From: Podocnemis expansa
Taxonomy: Eukaryota > Chordata > Testudines > Podocnemididae
DNA length: 64,000 nucleotides
Assembly (NCBI GenBank): GCA_007922195.1
Contig: ML682003.1
Location: 748,719 to 812,718, forward strand
Direction: 5' to 3'
The notes below the pieces were generated by a model. It saw only the letters and a program-made list of their open reading frames with translations. It was not told the origin of the DNA and ran no database searches. How positions within the stretch are numbered: the stretch's first letter is position 1; each line of letters starts with the position of its first letter. Shown piece by piece: positions 11,400-21,215 of this stretch. The translations under genes and the position numbers were made by a program.

Positions 11400-11700
11400 G
11401 AATCTCACATCCACTAACCTCTTACAGTGAATTAATTAAACAATTACATTAGCTAGGCCTTTCCTTCTGACATGGCACAGCTGACATTAATTGGGCCATA
11501 ATCAAGATAGTAATTCAGGTTAATTGGATTCCCACTGTCAGCAGCTACCAGCTCGTTTCAATATGTTACTGTCATTTAAGAATAATTAATCATGGATGAC
11601 TTTATTGGACAGCGTTGGTTGACAGCCAATAGCGTGGTGAGGCTTGACAAGCTGGTGGATTTGCTGTGGGCCCACTGAGTAGGAAATTGGCTACTGTCTT
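11400..11700. promoter_or_regulatory. Candidate conserved non-coding element, homeodomain-site rich
   Basis: This repeat-free block is dense in TAAT/ATTA cores: GAATTAATTAAACAATTAC near 11431, GACATTAATTGGG near 11482, GTTAATTGG near 11520 and AATAATTAATCATGG near 11581. It is followed by ATTGG (11604-11608) and CCAAT (11626-11630) in inverted arrangement, with TGACAG next to the CCAAT, which resembles a TALE-homeodomain site. Such clustering is typical of vertebrate developmental enhancers. No expression or conservation data are available here, so this is inference from composition and motif density. Confidence 0.35.
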
Positions 11701-11999
11701 TGGGACTGTGACATTGCCACTTTATGATCCACATGTACTAAAATGGAGTGTGAAAGTGACAAAATCTGAGGATTCTTTCATATGAACAACAGAGAGGAAG
11801 AGTGAGAGAGGAGAAGAAAGTCAAAGACATTGACTTGCTGTGGTCCATCTCTGTTCTACAAATGCCTTTGGCACTCAAGAAACAACTGAAAAGGATTCGA
11901 TAATACAAGATCCAAAGGGTACCTGTGTTAGTCTAGATCAGCAAAACAAAGGAGGAGTCCTGTGGCACTTAAAGACTAACACCTTTATTTATCACATGA

Positions 12000-12035
12000 G
12001 CTTTTGTGGGAGAAAATCCCACTTCGTCAGATGCT
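12000..12035 (-). ncRNA. Hammerhead-like motif, altered core
   Basis: On the minus strand CTGACGA is followed by an AGTGGGA/TCCCAC helix, but the GAAA strand reads AAAA. The conserved G is lost, so this copy should be inactive. Confidence 0.45.
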
Positions 12036-12177
12036 TGAAACTGGGGAACTTACAGAATGGGAGGAAAATAAATGCAGGGAAGTATAAGTCATAGCATCAG
12101 GTCAGACTGAGACAGCAAATCAAAGCAGTTGCTTCCAACAGTGGAAGACAGCACATAGAGGGAGGTGAAGTAAAAAA

Positions 12178-12483
12178 TCACCTTTTGTAACAAGAATAAA
12201 AAAAAATGAGGTCCCTATTTAACTCTAAGGAAACAGTGTCAAATCGGCATATGACTTCCAATTCTGCAGTTTCTCTTTGAAGCTTTGATTTGTAATCCAT
12301 TTGTTTAAGCACAACTATTAGCAAATCATCAATGGAGTGATCAGGGACATTGAACTGTTCCCCTGTTGGTTTTTGAATGTTGTGATTTCTGATGTTAGAC
12401 TTGTGTCCATTTAGTCTTTTACACAGAGGTAGTCCTCTTTGTCCAATGTATAAGGCAGGGGGTCGCGGATGCATTACTGGCAC
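12178..12483 (-). pseudogene. PLE GIY-YIG endonuclease domain, inverted part of composite
   Basis: This 101-codon open piece contains LYIGQ, then RLNGHKSNIRN, the two best conserved blocks of the GIY-YIG nuclease that PLEs use to nick target DNA, and ends with the LQRETAELE.ICR block common to all PLE copies in this window. The usual upstream IYAIMC segment is missing or shifted. It is the C-terminal end of a larger polyprotein and cannot be a complete enzyme. Confidence 0.8.
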
Positions 12484-12603
12484 ATGATGGCATAAATCAC
12501 ACAGGTGAATGAGCCCGTGAATGAGCCCTTGATGGAGTAGCTGGTTTGATCAGGTCCTCTGATGATGGCATCTTTTGTGCAGATATGTGGGCAAAGTTGG
12601 CTA

Positions 12604-12762
12604 GATGTAAAAGCTCTTTACATCAACATCTCACACAAAGACAGTTTACAAGCCATTAGGAGAACTCTACCAGATGATGTCAAGGCACTTGTCATGGCTG
12701 AACTTTGTGACTTTGTACTCACCAAAAACCATTTCAGATTTGAAGATATAAATTATCTTTAA
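12604..12762 (+). pseudogene. PLE reverse transcriptase fragment, N-terminal side
   Basis: The reading frame gives DVKALYINISHKDSLQAIRR and then TELCDF-like and NHFRFED blocks, which match the copy at 58270 (DVEVLYTNIPHKDGLQAIRR). The first aspartate corresponds to reverse transcriptase motif A. The frame stops at 12762 and the sequence is then split by an insertion. Confidence 0.8.
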
Positions 12763-12800
12763 ATAAGCAGCACTGTTATGGGTACCTGTGTGGCCCTACA

Positions 12801-12948
12801 TGTCACCCGTAGGTTATGATCTATGTAAGTTTTCTTTTCATTTTTGCAAAGTAATTGTATTGTTTGATGCCAATTATGCCATGCAAGGTTCCTTTTTGAA
12901 TACTCTACCATATTGTTATGGTATCATGTTTCCTGCAGCATCATGATT
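12801..12948. repeat. 148-bp insertion of unknown origin inside PLE
   Basis: Comparison with the sister copy at 58440-58500 shows that the PLE sequence stops after TGGCCCTACA and resumes at ATGCCAAGAT, with 148 bases between them. The insert is AT-rich, begins TGTCACCCGTAGG and ends near GCATCATGATT. I could not assign it to a family. Confidence 0.55.
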
Positions 12949-12950
12949 TT

Positions 12951-14060
12951 ATGCCAAGATTTTTACGGCTGACTTAGAACAACACTTCTTTCGCTCTCGT
13001 CCCCAGGTACCACTCCTCTACTTACACTACAACCATGACATCTTCATAATCTGGATCCATGGAAAGGATCCCCTGAAGATTTCCACAGAGATTTCAACAA
13101 TTTCCAACCCACAATCAACCTCAGCCTGAAACACTCCACATAGGAGATCCACTTTCTGGACACTACAAATTAGGGATGGACACATAAGCACCACCCTGTA
13201 CCAAACACGTACTGACCACTATAGTTACTTACATCCTTTGAGCTTTTAGCCACACCACATCACACAATCCATTGTCTATAGCCAAGTCCTAAGATATAAT
13301 CACATTTGCTCTGATCTCTCAGACACAGAAACCTTCAGGATCTCAAGCATTCTTAAAACTACAATTCTCACCTAGGGAAATGAAGAAACAGATCGACAGA
13401 GCCAGACGGATACCCAAAAGTCATCTACTGCAGGAGAAGCCCAAGAAAGAAAACAACAGAACCCACTGTTCATCACCTATTGCCCCCAAAGTCAGACCTC
13501 TACAGCAAGTTATCAAGGATATACAGCCTGTTCTACGAGATGATCCCTCACTCCCTCAAGCCTTGGGAGACAGACCCCTCCTTGCTTATAGACAGTCCTT
13601 CAACTTTAAGCAGATTCTCAAGAGCAACTACGGACATAATGACAGAAATGTTAAAGCGGGCACATATCCCTGCAATAAACTATATTGACAACTTTGCACA
13701 CATAACTGCACAAATGACACCATCACAGAACTTAATAAAACCAGCTACTTCATCAAGGGCTCATTCACCTGTTCATCCACCAGGGTGATCTATGCCTTCA
13801 TATACAGAAATTCCTCTTTGGCTTATATAATGGAAAGAGGACTGTCTCTGCGCAAAAAAAATAAATGGACACCAATCTGACATCAGAAATAACAACATTC
13901 AACACCCAGTAGGAGGACATTTCAATCTTCTTGCTCCCCCTATTAATGATTTCCTAATAGCTGTGCTTAAACAAATCAAAATCGGAAAAAGAAACTGCAG
14001 AACTGGAATTCAAAGGCAGATTTGATACTGTTGCCTTTGGGTTAAATAAGGATCTTTGGA
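12951..14060 (+). pseudogene. PLE reverse transcriptase and endonuclease remnant
   Basis: The forward copy resumes with TTAGAACAACAC-like sequence and a YNHDIF segment near 13030, where the catalytic motif should be Y.DD. A KQIDRARR..SHLLQEKPKKENNR segment follows at 13380, and a shifted DRPLLAYRQ region at 13580. The GIY-YIG part (13780-14060) is broken by shifts and deletions. It is clearly older than the copy at 53452. Confidence 0.8.
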
Positions 14061-14357
14061 TTTTTTCTTATTTCAAGAGGTGATTTGACCTCACCTCCCT
14101 CTGTATGCTGTTCTCTACTATTTGATTCTAAACAACAGCTTTGATTTGCTGCAAAAGTCTGACCCGACCCGAGGACTTACATTCCCTGTATTTATTTTCC
14201 TCCCATTCTGTAAACTGTCCATCTTCAAGCATTTGGTGAAGTGGGATTTTTTTTCCCAGGAAAGCTCATGTGATAAATAAATCTGATAGTTTTTAAAAGT
14301 GCCATCGGACTTCTTGTTTGTTTTGCTAAACTAGGCTAATATGGCTGCCCCTCTGGT

Positions 14358-16489
14358 TTTTATTCAGTAACGACTGAAGACAGGACTCACAAAATTGCTG
14401 GGGGAAAAATTGCTAGACATGAAAACACAGGAGAGCATTTGTTTTGGATGCTCCATGAGGAGTAAAAGGAATAAATTAAACCCCTGAAATCTTCAGGTGA
14501 GATCTCCAGAGTGTGGAAGAGTTTCCTGGGAGAACAACAGGAACCGTCATCACCTCAGTCATTTAGAAGTATACTTGAGAAAGCAGTAGGGAACACATCT
14601 GAGAGGGCAGTGCAGTATAGGAATGGCACCTACTGGGTGGAGAAGGCACCCTAGCAGGAGTTTCCTTTCTTATATCTTTGATTCTCTTAGGACCTAGGTA
14701 GGTAGCCACAAGAAATTGTTTCTAAAAGGCCACAGTGTTCAGCAGCATACTTCTGGTGGAAATCAGACAATGGCGCTGAAGAAGAATGTGGCTGTCTCTG
14801 CCAACAAATATAGGTCAGGGAATTGTAAAGGTGCTTTCTTTCCACATTCAGCTACAGAAACAGGACTTAGGGAAGCAAAAAAGGTAGCATCTCATTATCA
14901 TCTCTCCATAATAACTCATTTAGCCCTCAACACCAAAAGGCAACGTAACTGATGTGCTTATTATCAGATGTTTCTTTTCAATGACCCCATCCCTTCTTTC
15001 TCTTCTCCTAATCATCTTCTCACGCTGTTTAATTTTTCCCCTGCCCCTCACCAGGCTATTAAAGACAATACTACTTTGGTCTTACTAACTTTATGTAGTA
15101 TAGACTCTAGGAGGTATTTTGTTGCTGCATCATGCAGTTTGACTACAGGCTAATCAGTACAGATTGCATCACAATGGACAGTTCCTTCTTGATAATCCAT
15201 CCTAATCCACATATGTCCAAAATAATCCAAATCCAAATCCAAATGCGAATTTCACCTGATTGTCCCTTTGAGTTTGGTAACTCAAGATACTTCTCAAGCA
15301 ATGCATGAAGTGATGGAAGGAGACCCTTTGTCACCTAATGGACTCCAGCCTGTTACTATAAGGTGGGACAGATGAAGTGTCCAAATACGAGCTGTACAGA
15401 TGTGATGTCAAAATGGGTTAGTGTATTCTAGCTCAATGGAGTAGTTATCAGAGAAGTGGCATGACCTTGTGACCCAGAGGGACAGACAATGCAGAAAAGG
15501 TTTGTAGTGTTTGATCCTAAATTGGTCTCCATGTAAAGATGGATGATGACCTGATAAACTAAGACTTGCTGAGAAGCTTTTTTTTTAAGTATGTTTACGC
15601 TGTAATGCTGTGGTTCTGAATAAACAGTACGTTGTTTTTTAAAGGGTGGTAAAGCACCGATTAACTCTGTGAATGCCCTGGAGGGAACAGGACTGCACAT
15701 AGAACTGTTAAATTGAAGTCAGACTTGCTAAGGGGATCACAATGAATTAAAAACTGAACTTCTAGTTTAGCAGGAGTCGCAAGATTCCAGCCCAAGTCAG
15801 GTGATGGTTAGAGACCTAAAAGCTAAGTGGGGAGCCCACAAGGACACCATGTAGGGGTCAGAGGTGCAGCTATCTTATGAACTGTGATGTCAGTAAGTCC
15901 TTCCCCCATGAAACTCACTCATTCATCCCCTGCCTATTGCTAGCGTGGTGACTCTTCTCTACACCATTTGATTAAATTTAAAGGAAAAACACTATCATTT
16001 CTCTCTCTTTTTTCCATTATGTTTTTTTCAGGGGTCTAAATTGTGCACTCAGATTTTTGTCTTGAAAAGTTAAAAGCATGTTGGCATACAGGTTTGAAGA
16101 AATATCCAAAATACAAAAAAAGAAGTTTTATTATGGTGTACCATTAACACTATATGACACAAGAGTCATAGATCAGATCCAAGGCTTTGGATCAAGGGAA
16201 AAATAACTTTCAAACAATGTATGGCACAATCATCATCTCCCACTACTCTAAGGGGACTTAAATTATAGAGATATAGATAATATTGATCAACCAGAGCCCA
16301 GGTTACTTGCTTGGCAAAACTCACCTCTTTTGCTAGGCATTTGGTGAGGAAAAAGGTTGATGGACATAATGCAGAGGGGGTATGATTCAGATTCAATGTT
16401 ATTAGGGTATAATATTTGGGTCTGTCTAATTAAGTCCCTAATTACACAGTCCCTATTACAGTATAATCTAAGCAATCTGCAATCTAATA
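14358..16489. other. No gene; unclassified sequence
   Basis: No transposon or exon recognised. A short run of ATCCAA units occurs at 15226-15245. Frames are short and lack motifs. Confidence 0.4.
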
Positions 16490-16490
16490 T

Positions 16491-16700
16491 ATTTATCCCC
16501 ACAACACTCTAATGAGGCAGGACATTGCTCTTAACCCCATTGGAGATAAGGCAACTGAGATACAGAGAGATTAAGGACCAGATCCTCAAAAGGTATTTAG
16601 GTACCTAACTCCCATTGAAATCAATGGGATTTGCCCAATGTCATATAAGAAGTTTGTAGTGGAAATTGAATCTGAAACTAGCACCATAGTAAGTAGATCA
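16491..16700 (-). repeat. MIR fragment interrupted by a small palindromic-repeat piece
   Basis: The reverse orientation MIR signature is readable: TATCCCCACAACACTCTAAT, then GGCAACTGAGATACAGAGAG and TTGCCCAATGTCAT. Between the ATTAA at about 16574 and TTTGCCCAATG at 16630 lies a 55-base unrelated piece, so the MIR is older than the insertion. Confidence 0.7.
16575..16629. repeat. Fragment of CCAGATCCTCAAAAGGTATT-type repeat
   Basis: This piece reads CCAGATCCTCAAAAGG, TAGGTACCTAACTCCCATTG, AAATCAATGGGA. Such phrases are widespread in sauropsid genomes as halves of a palindromic DNA element. It sits exactly where MIR sequence is missing. Confidence 0.5.
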
Positions 16701-18070
16701 TCCATTAGTTTGAGAGCTTGTTAACTTTCTTACTGAGTACTATATACTGATTACTGCAAACTGAAGTACTTAGACTATAAGACTGATGTTGTACAATTTA
16801 AATGAATGGCATCAGTATCCTCTTAAAATATTTTTGTTCCAAAAATGAATCACAGCGGTAAAACACAAAGTATTAGGCATAACAAAATCCCAGATGTTCA
16901 CACCACTAACCCACCATAACTGTTAGACGTAGAGAGGCCAAGCACAGGATGGGCAAATTATTCTCTCATCCCAAGAAGCTTTGTGTAGTGAATCACAATG
17001 CCAGTGAAGAGCGGTTGTACTCGCCTTGCTTTCACATTACTGGATAGGACTCTAAACAGGGGATTTGATTTTCTATGTTCCTCAACCTGCAATCTTTCAT
17101 GAGCACAAAAGTCACAAACTACATTTAAGATAGCAAGTAAAAGAAAAGATTAAGCACATTGAGCAATGAAATACCATGAATCATGTAAATCAAGGGAGCC
17201 TGTTTTAACCATGGCAGCATGAAGCAAATTGTTAGTTGAAGTCAAGCTAACTCAACAGGGAAGGAAACTCCTGGACCTCTTTTGGTTTCCAGCCATGCTC
17301 TAACATCTGGTCTCTCCTGCTTCCAACAATTTGGAAGCTGTGTGAATGATACAAAGGGCTTCCATCCTTAAAGCTTTGGCCTTTTTACTGATACTGATGC
17401 CAAGAGGTAGAAAAAAGTGATATCCATTGAGCTTCTTTTTTTCTGGGCAGTAATCCACAAATCTTGTTCCTTTCTCTCATGCCGATTTTCATTCTTTGCA
17501 TGCAAGAATCTTTTGATTTTTTGTTTTTTGTTGTTGTTTCAATGAGACTCAGAAGATGATCCAGATGGTATGCTTTTCGTGCCTGTTGCTTTTACTTTCC
17601 TGCCCCTTTTTTTTTTTTTTTTTGGGTCTTAAAAAAAAAAAGATACACATGGTATTTCCTTTGTAAAACACTGTACTTAGCAAAACTGAAGTTAAATAGA
17701 TTTTGTGTTATTTTGACCCATAGGCATATTTACATAATATCATGAATTTTATTTCATCAGAAGTCATCTGCTTAATCCGTTACCAGAAATAAATAATTCA
17801 CAACAGACAAATTAAAACACATTCAGAGTTTCCGCTTAATAACAATAGTTGCTTCTCTTGACTTCTTTGACTGGGAAGCTAACAAGAAATGGCTTAAAAA
17901 AATCCCTTTACGTTTTTTATCAATAACAGGTTCCCAAGACGTGAATGTTATTTCACATTCAAAAGAGACAGCACTTCCAGCAGCCTTTTAACCTCAAGCT
18001 GGGGACCTGGCTCTTAAAGAAGCCTAATGAATCACAAACATCAGACTCCAGAAGCATTTGGAAAAGACTC
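16700..18070. other. No gene; single-copy, part possibly conserved
   Basis: No exon or transposon found. A 17-T run followed by an 11-A run lies at 17607-17641. The part 17680-18070 is repeat-free and motif-rich and directly adjoins a 5S-like fragment. Confidence 0.4.
17607..17641. repeat. Poly-T / poly-A inverted simple repeat
   Basis: Seventeen T (17607-17623), seven other bases and eleven A (17631-17641) form a short hairpin-capable run. Confidence 0.9.
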
Positions 18071-18135
18071 TGGCGGTCTCCCATTCAAATTCAGACCATC
18101 CTGCTTAACTTCTGAGAGCTGATGAAATCATAGCC
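18071..18135 (-). repeat. 5S rRNA-derived fragment, SINE head or pseudogene
   Basis: Read on the minus strand, the piece matches the middle of vertebrate 5S rRNA. The plus strand shows GGCGGTCTCCCA, then CCTGCTTAACTTCTGAGA and a GATGAAATC block, corresponding to the complement of 5S TGGGAGACCGCC, GGAAGCTAAGCAGG and the GATCTCGTCTGATC region. About 10 bases are deleted between the first two blocks. It is far too diverged to be a gene. 5S-headed SINEs such as AmnSINE1 are known in amniotes and are the likely source; I cannot confirm the rest of the SINE body. Confidence 0.65.
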
Positions 18136-18675
18136 TACTGTGTAAGCTATATATGTGGGAATTTAAGGTACCTGAGGAGTTGAAGAAGGGGTAACTAGCA
18201 CACTTAACAAATTTCACAGTCCCTCTGTTGATCTCATTAGCTGGGCTCAGTCATCGGTCTTGATTCTCTCTTTTCAGAACTTCAGTGAGTCAACAAAATA
18301 TGGTTTATGGATAAAGAAACCAGGTCCGTTCCCAACTGAGCTCTCCTATTGGCTTCAGGGTCTTCCAACTTTTCTTTCCATACAGTTTACTGTAATTCAA
18401 AATGTTTCCTGATCTCTTTGCCCCATAAACATAAGAGCGCTAACCCTTCTTGTGTAACTGTACTGCTGAGTAAAGGTGCTGGATTGACACCTGAAAGAAA
18501 CAAAGTCCTCCAGAGTGGATTTATAACATGGACTGCATTAGTATTAGCTTCCTCATACTTTCCTCTAGTTGTGTGTCCCAACCCTAAATGGAAAGACCAC
18601 TTGCTGGAGTAAAAGAGAAATTTTGTCTCTGTGGTCAATTCAAGGCTTTGCCTTTGCTACGACTGCTATGGCGTG
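18136..18675. other. No gene; unclassified sequence
   Basis: Overlapping open frames exist on both strands at 18349-18638, but neither shows a domain or family motif. Confidence 0.4.
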
Positions 18676-19132
18676 AGGTAAACAAAATGAAATTAAATTC
18701 AATAAAGACAAGTGCAAAGTACTCCACTTAGAAAAGAACAACCCATTGCACACATACTAAATGGGTAACGACTGCCTAGGAAGGAGTACTGTGGAAAGGG
18801 ATCTGGGTGTCATGGTAGACCACAAGCAAAATATGAGTTAACAGTGTGACACTTTTGCAAAAAAAGCAAACATCATTCTGGGATGTATAAACAGGAGTAT
18901 TGAAGTAAGACATATAAGTAATTCTTTCACTCTACTCCACCCTAATTAGGCCTCAGCTGGAGTATTGTGTCCAGTTCTGGGTGACTCATTTCAGGAAAGA
19001 TATGGACAAACTGGAGAAAATCCAGAGAAGAGCAAGAAGAATGATTTAAGGGCTGGAACACTTGCCTTATGAGGGAAGATCGAAAGAGCTGGGTTTATTT
19101 AGTCTGGAAAAGAGCAGTTTGAGAGGGGACTA
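18676..19132 (+). mobile_element. CR1 LINE fragment lacking its 3' tail
   Basis: Plus-strand CR1 C-terminal-region sequence is readable: ACAAGTGCAAAGTACTCCAC, GGATCTGGGTGTCATGGTAG, CAGCTGGAGTATTGTGTCCA and a TTTAGTCTGGAAAAGAGCAG-type phrase. It stops at about 19132, before the usual tail, and is followed directly by CR1 sequence in the opposite orientation. The frame is broken. Confidence 0.85.
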
Positions 19133-19457
19133 GACATCAAACCATTGATCACTACCCAATAAGCCCAAAAATCTAGCCAGATTTATATTCATTTTACAGT
19201 CCATTCATCCAACCCATACTACTTTAACTTGCTGATTAGAATACTGTGGGAGACAGCACAAAACCTTTCCTAAAATCTAGGTACATCTACTACTTTCCAC
19301 ACATCTACATAGCCAGTCATCTCCTCACAGAAGGCCATCAGGTTGGTCAGATATGACTTGCCCTGGCTGAATCCATACTGACTGTCTCTGATCACCTCCC
19401 TCTCTTCCGTGTACCTGAAAATGGATTCCTTGAGGACTTCTCCATCATTTTTCTGGG
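19133..19457 (-). mobile_element. CR1 LINE fragment in opposite orientation
   Basis: On the minus strand this is the CR1 reverse transcriptase region: phrases equivalent to TCAAGGAATCCATTTTCAGG, a TATGGATTCAGCCAGGGCAA block and ACAGTATTCTAATCAGCAAG. It corresponds to a part lying upstream of the neighbouring plus-strand piece in a full CR1, so the two form a fold-back pair rather than one continuous copy. Confidence 0.8.
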
Positions 19458-20690
19458 AGCAAGGTGCATGATGTCAGGAAGGGTTTTGAGTGTGTCTGAG
19501 AGGAAGAGTGACTAAATAGACTGTTCAGATGTTGTGCTTGACCTGAATAAAAGCCTCATCATTTCCGAATGGAATTATTAAAATTATATTTTCTATGTAA
19601 ATATATGCATGGAAGAAGGCATTTTAGATAAATCTATTTGTACATACTTAGAGCGCATTTCAGATAAATTATTCAGATATGCAATTTAGATAGATCTGAA
19701 TGAAGTGTATTTATTTCTTAAGTAATGTTATCTGAAATCCCATATTTTCTAAGTGGATGACAAATGCTAAAATTTTTAAAAAGCATATGTTTTCCTGGAA
19801 GAAAATGACAGCTTTGTGCCAACACTAAGAGCATGTCTTTTGGGGATTTAGGATTAGAGGAAGCATTCATTAGCTCTGCTACAAAGAGGGTTATTTCCAC
19901 ATCACTTTTTCCTGGGACTCATCAAATTAGGAACCTGAATTCACAATATGCAGTGTTGTGACCAGGCTACTGCACCAACGGAGAGTCCCACTGAATTCAA
20001 TGGGGATCTGTGTGAACACAGTGGCATACTCACCTTCAGTATATCAGAAATTCCAGGGATAAAGGCTGACAGAAAAGGACCCATTGAGTTCAGTGGAGCA
20101 CCATGAGGATCAGGGACTAGAAATTATACCTCCAAAAATTAATGACAAGAATCATATGAAAGCCAAAACACCTCAAATGTTAATTATTCATCCTCTTCCC
20201 TCACAATCTCACCTCACATTACCTTCACACACACTCTGGTGATATTGTTCACTAATAAGTCTGCTCCTGATGGCCAGAGACAGACAGACACAGACACAGA
20301 CACACACACACAATGTAGACAAATAGTAAAGTGTTCAGAAGAGAGTCAGGAAAATGGGCCACATTCTGGAAAACATGACTTAACAGGGGACATAAAAGTC
20401 AGTCTCATTACTTCATCAAAAAGAGATTGAGAGGTGACAATCATACACAGGGAGACCAATTTCTGACAGCAGAGGATGGTTTTGTTTTGTTTTTTAAATT
20501 TAGCAGATAAAGGTACAACAATGAGTGGAGGTTTAAGATGGATAGATTCAAAGGAGAAATACTAAAACAGCCTATCTCTGGGTGTGGTGCTTTTTTGGCC
20601 ACTTTAGGCTTTGAAATCAAGAGTGGATGTCTAAGAGATCTACTCTAGCTCATCCAGAGGCAGTGGCCTTGATACAAATAACTGAGTAAA
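19458..20690. other. No gene; unclassified sequence with decayed repeats
   Basis: Nothing coding is recognised. Two phrases with CACTGAATTCAATGGGG and CATTGAGTTCAGTGGAG at 19985-20105 look like pieces of the ATTGAATTCAATGG-type sauropsid repeat. Confidence 0.35.
20276..20312. repeat. (CAGA)n/(CA)n microsatellite
   Basis: Imperfect CAGA units change into a CA run. Simple-sequence repeat only. Confidence 0.9.
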
Positions 20691-20765
20691 ATTGCATTCT
20701 TTGTGTTATATAGGAGGTTAGAGTAGACAGTTCCTTCTGGCCTTAAATCCTATGGAGTTACAATT
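20690..20765 (+). mobile_element. CR1 3' tail fragment
   Basis: GGAGGTTAGAGTAGACAG, then TTCCTTCTGGCCTTAAATCC and TATGGAGTTAC follow the CR1 tail order (GGTCAGACTAGATG, CCCTTCTGGCCTTAAA, CTATGAGT). Only the last ~75 bases survive. Confidence 0.7.
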
Positions 20766-20914
20766 GTGCAAAATGTCAGGAGAAGACAATGATCTTCCAA
20801 TATTTCATCTTGGTGAGTGCTGGATTTTATTCCACCTCTTACTTATGGGAGGAGGATTGGATTGCGTGGTGTGAGCAATCATGATGATACATTACTTATG
20901 AATAAATACCATTA

Positions 20915-21155
20915 TTAAAAATATTCTGCACTTACATAGCTACCCTATTGTAGGTCTGCCTACAATCTGAGGATCTCAAAGCACATTCAAGAAATGAAGT
21001 AAGTGGAGAGCAGATAATAGAAGAGCTGAAACACAGTGAAGGAGAGTGACTTGCCCCTAGTCACACAGTGTCTGTGGCAAAGCTTTTAAGCAATCTTTGA
21101 GTCTAGCTTTCCAGGCCCCTGTTCTAGCCAGTGGACCACACTGTCTCCTCCTGAG
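20915..21155 (-). repeat. MIR fragment
   Basis: Reverse-orientation MIR signature: CAAAGCACATTCAAG, GAGTGACTTGCCCCTAGTCA, CACAGTGTCTGTGGCAAAGC and GTTCTAGCCAGTGGACCAC, matching the family's AGTGACTTGCCCAAGGTCAC and CTCTAACCACTAGACCA blocks. Confidence 0.8.
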
Positions 21156-21215
21156 AAAATAACATATTAGATTCCCAGGGAAGTTAATACACAACCTAAT
21201 AGCTTTCTTTGACAT

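Larger units (their letters stand above)
11911..14357. mobile_element. Composite head-to-head Penelope-like element, 2.4 kb
   Basis: Two PLE parts are joined in opposite orientation. From 11911 to about 12602 the sequence is the reverse complement of the endonuclease part and tail: it starts with CCAAAGGGTACCTGTGTTAG and contains the GIY-YIG frame on the minus strand. From about 12602 to 14357 a forward copy runs through reverse transcriptase, linker, GIY-YIG region and tail, ending in TATGGCTGCCCCTCTGG. Inverted partial copies at the 5' side are characteristic of PLE insertions. Both parts are decayed by frameshifts and stops, and a 148-base foreign piece interrupts the reverse transcriptase at 12801. 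I found no clear target duplication. Confidence 0.85.

Noticed and set aside
17607..17641. Poly-T/poly-A as a possible pol III terminator or processed-gene tail
   Set aside because: No pol III box or retrocopy body was found next to it; simple-sequence origin is sufficient.
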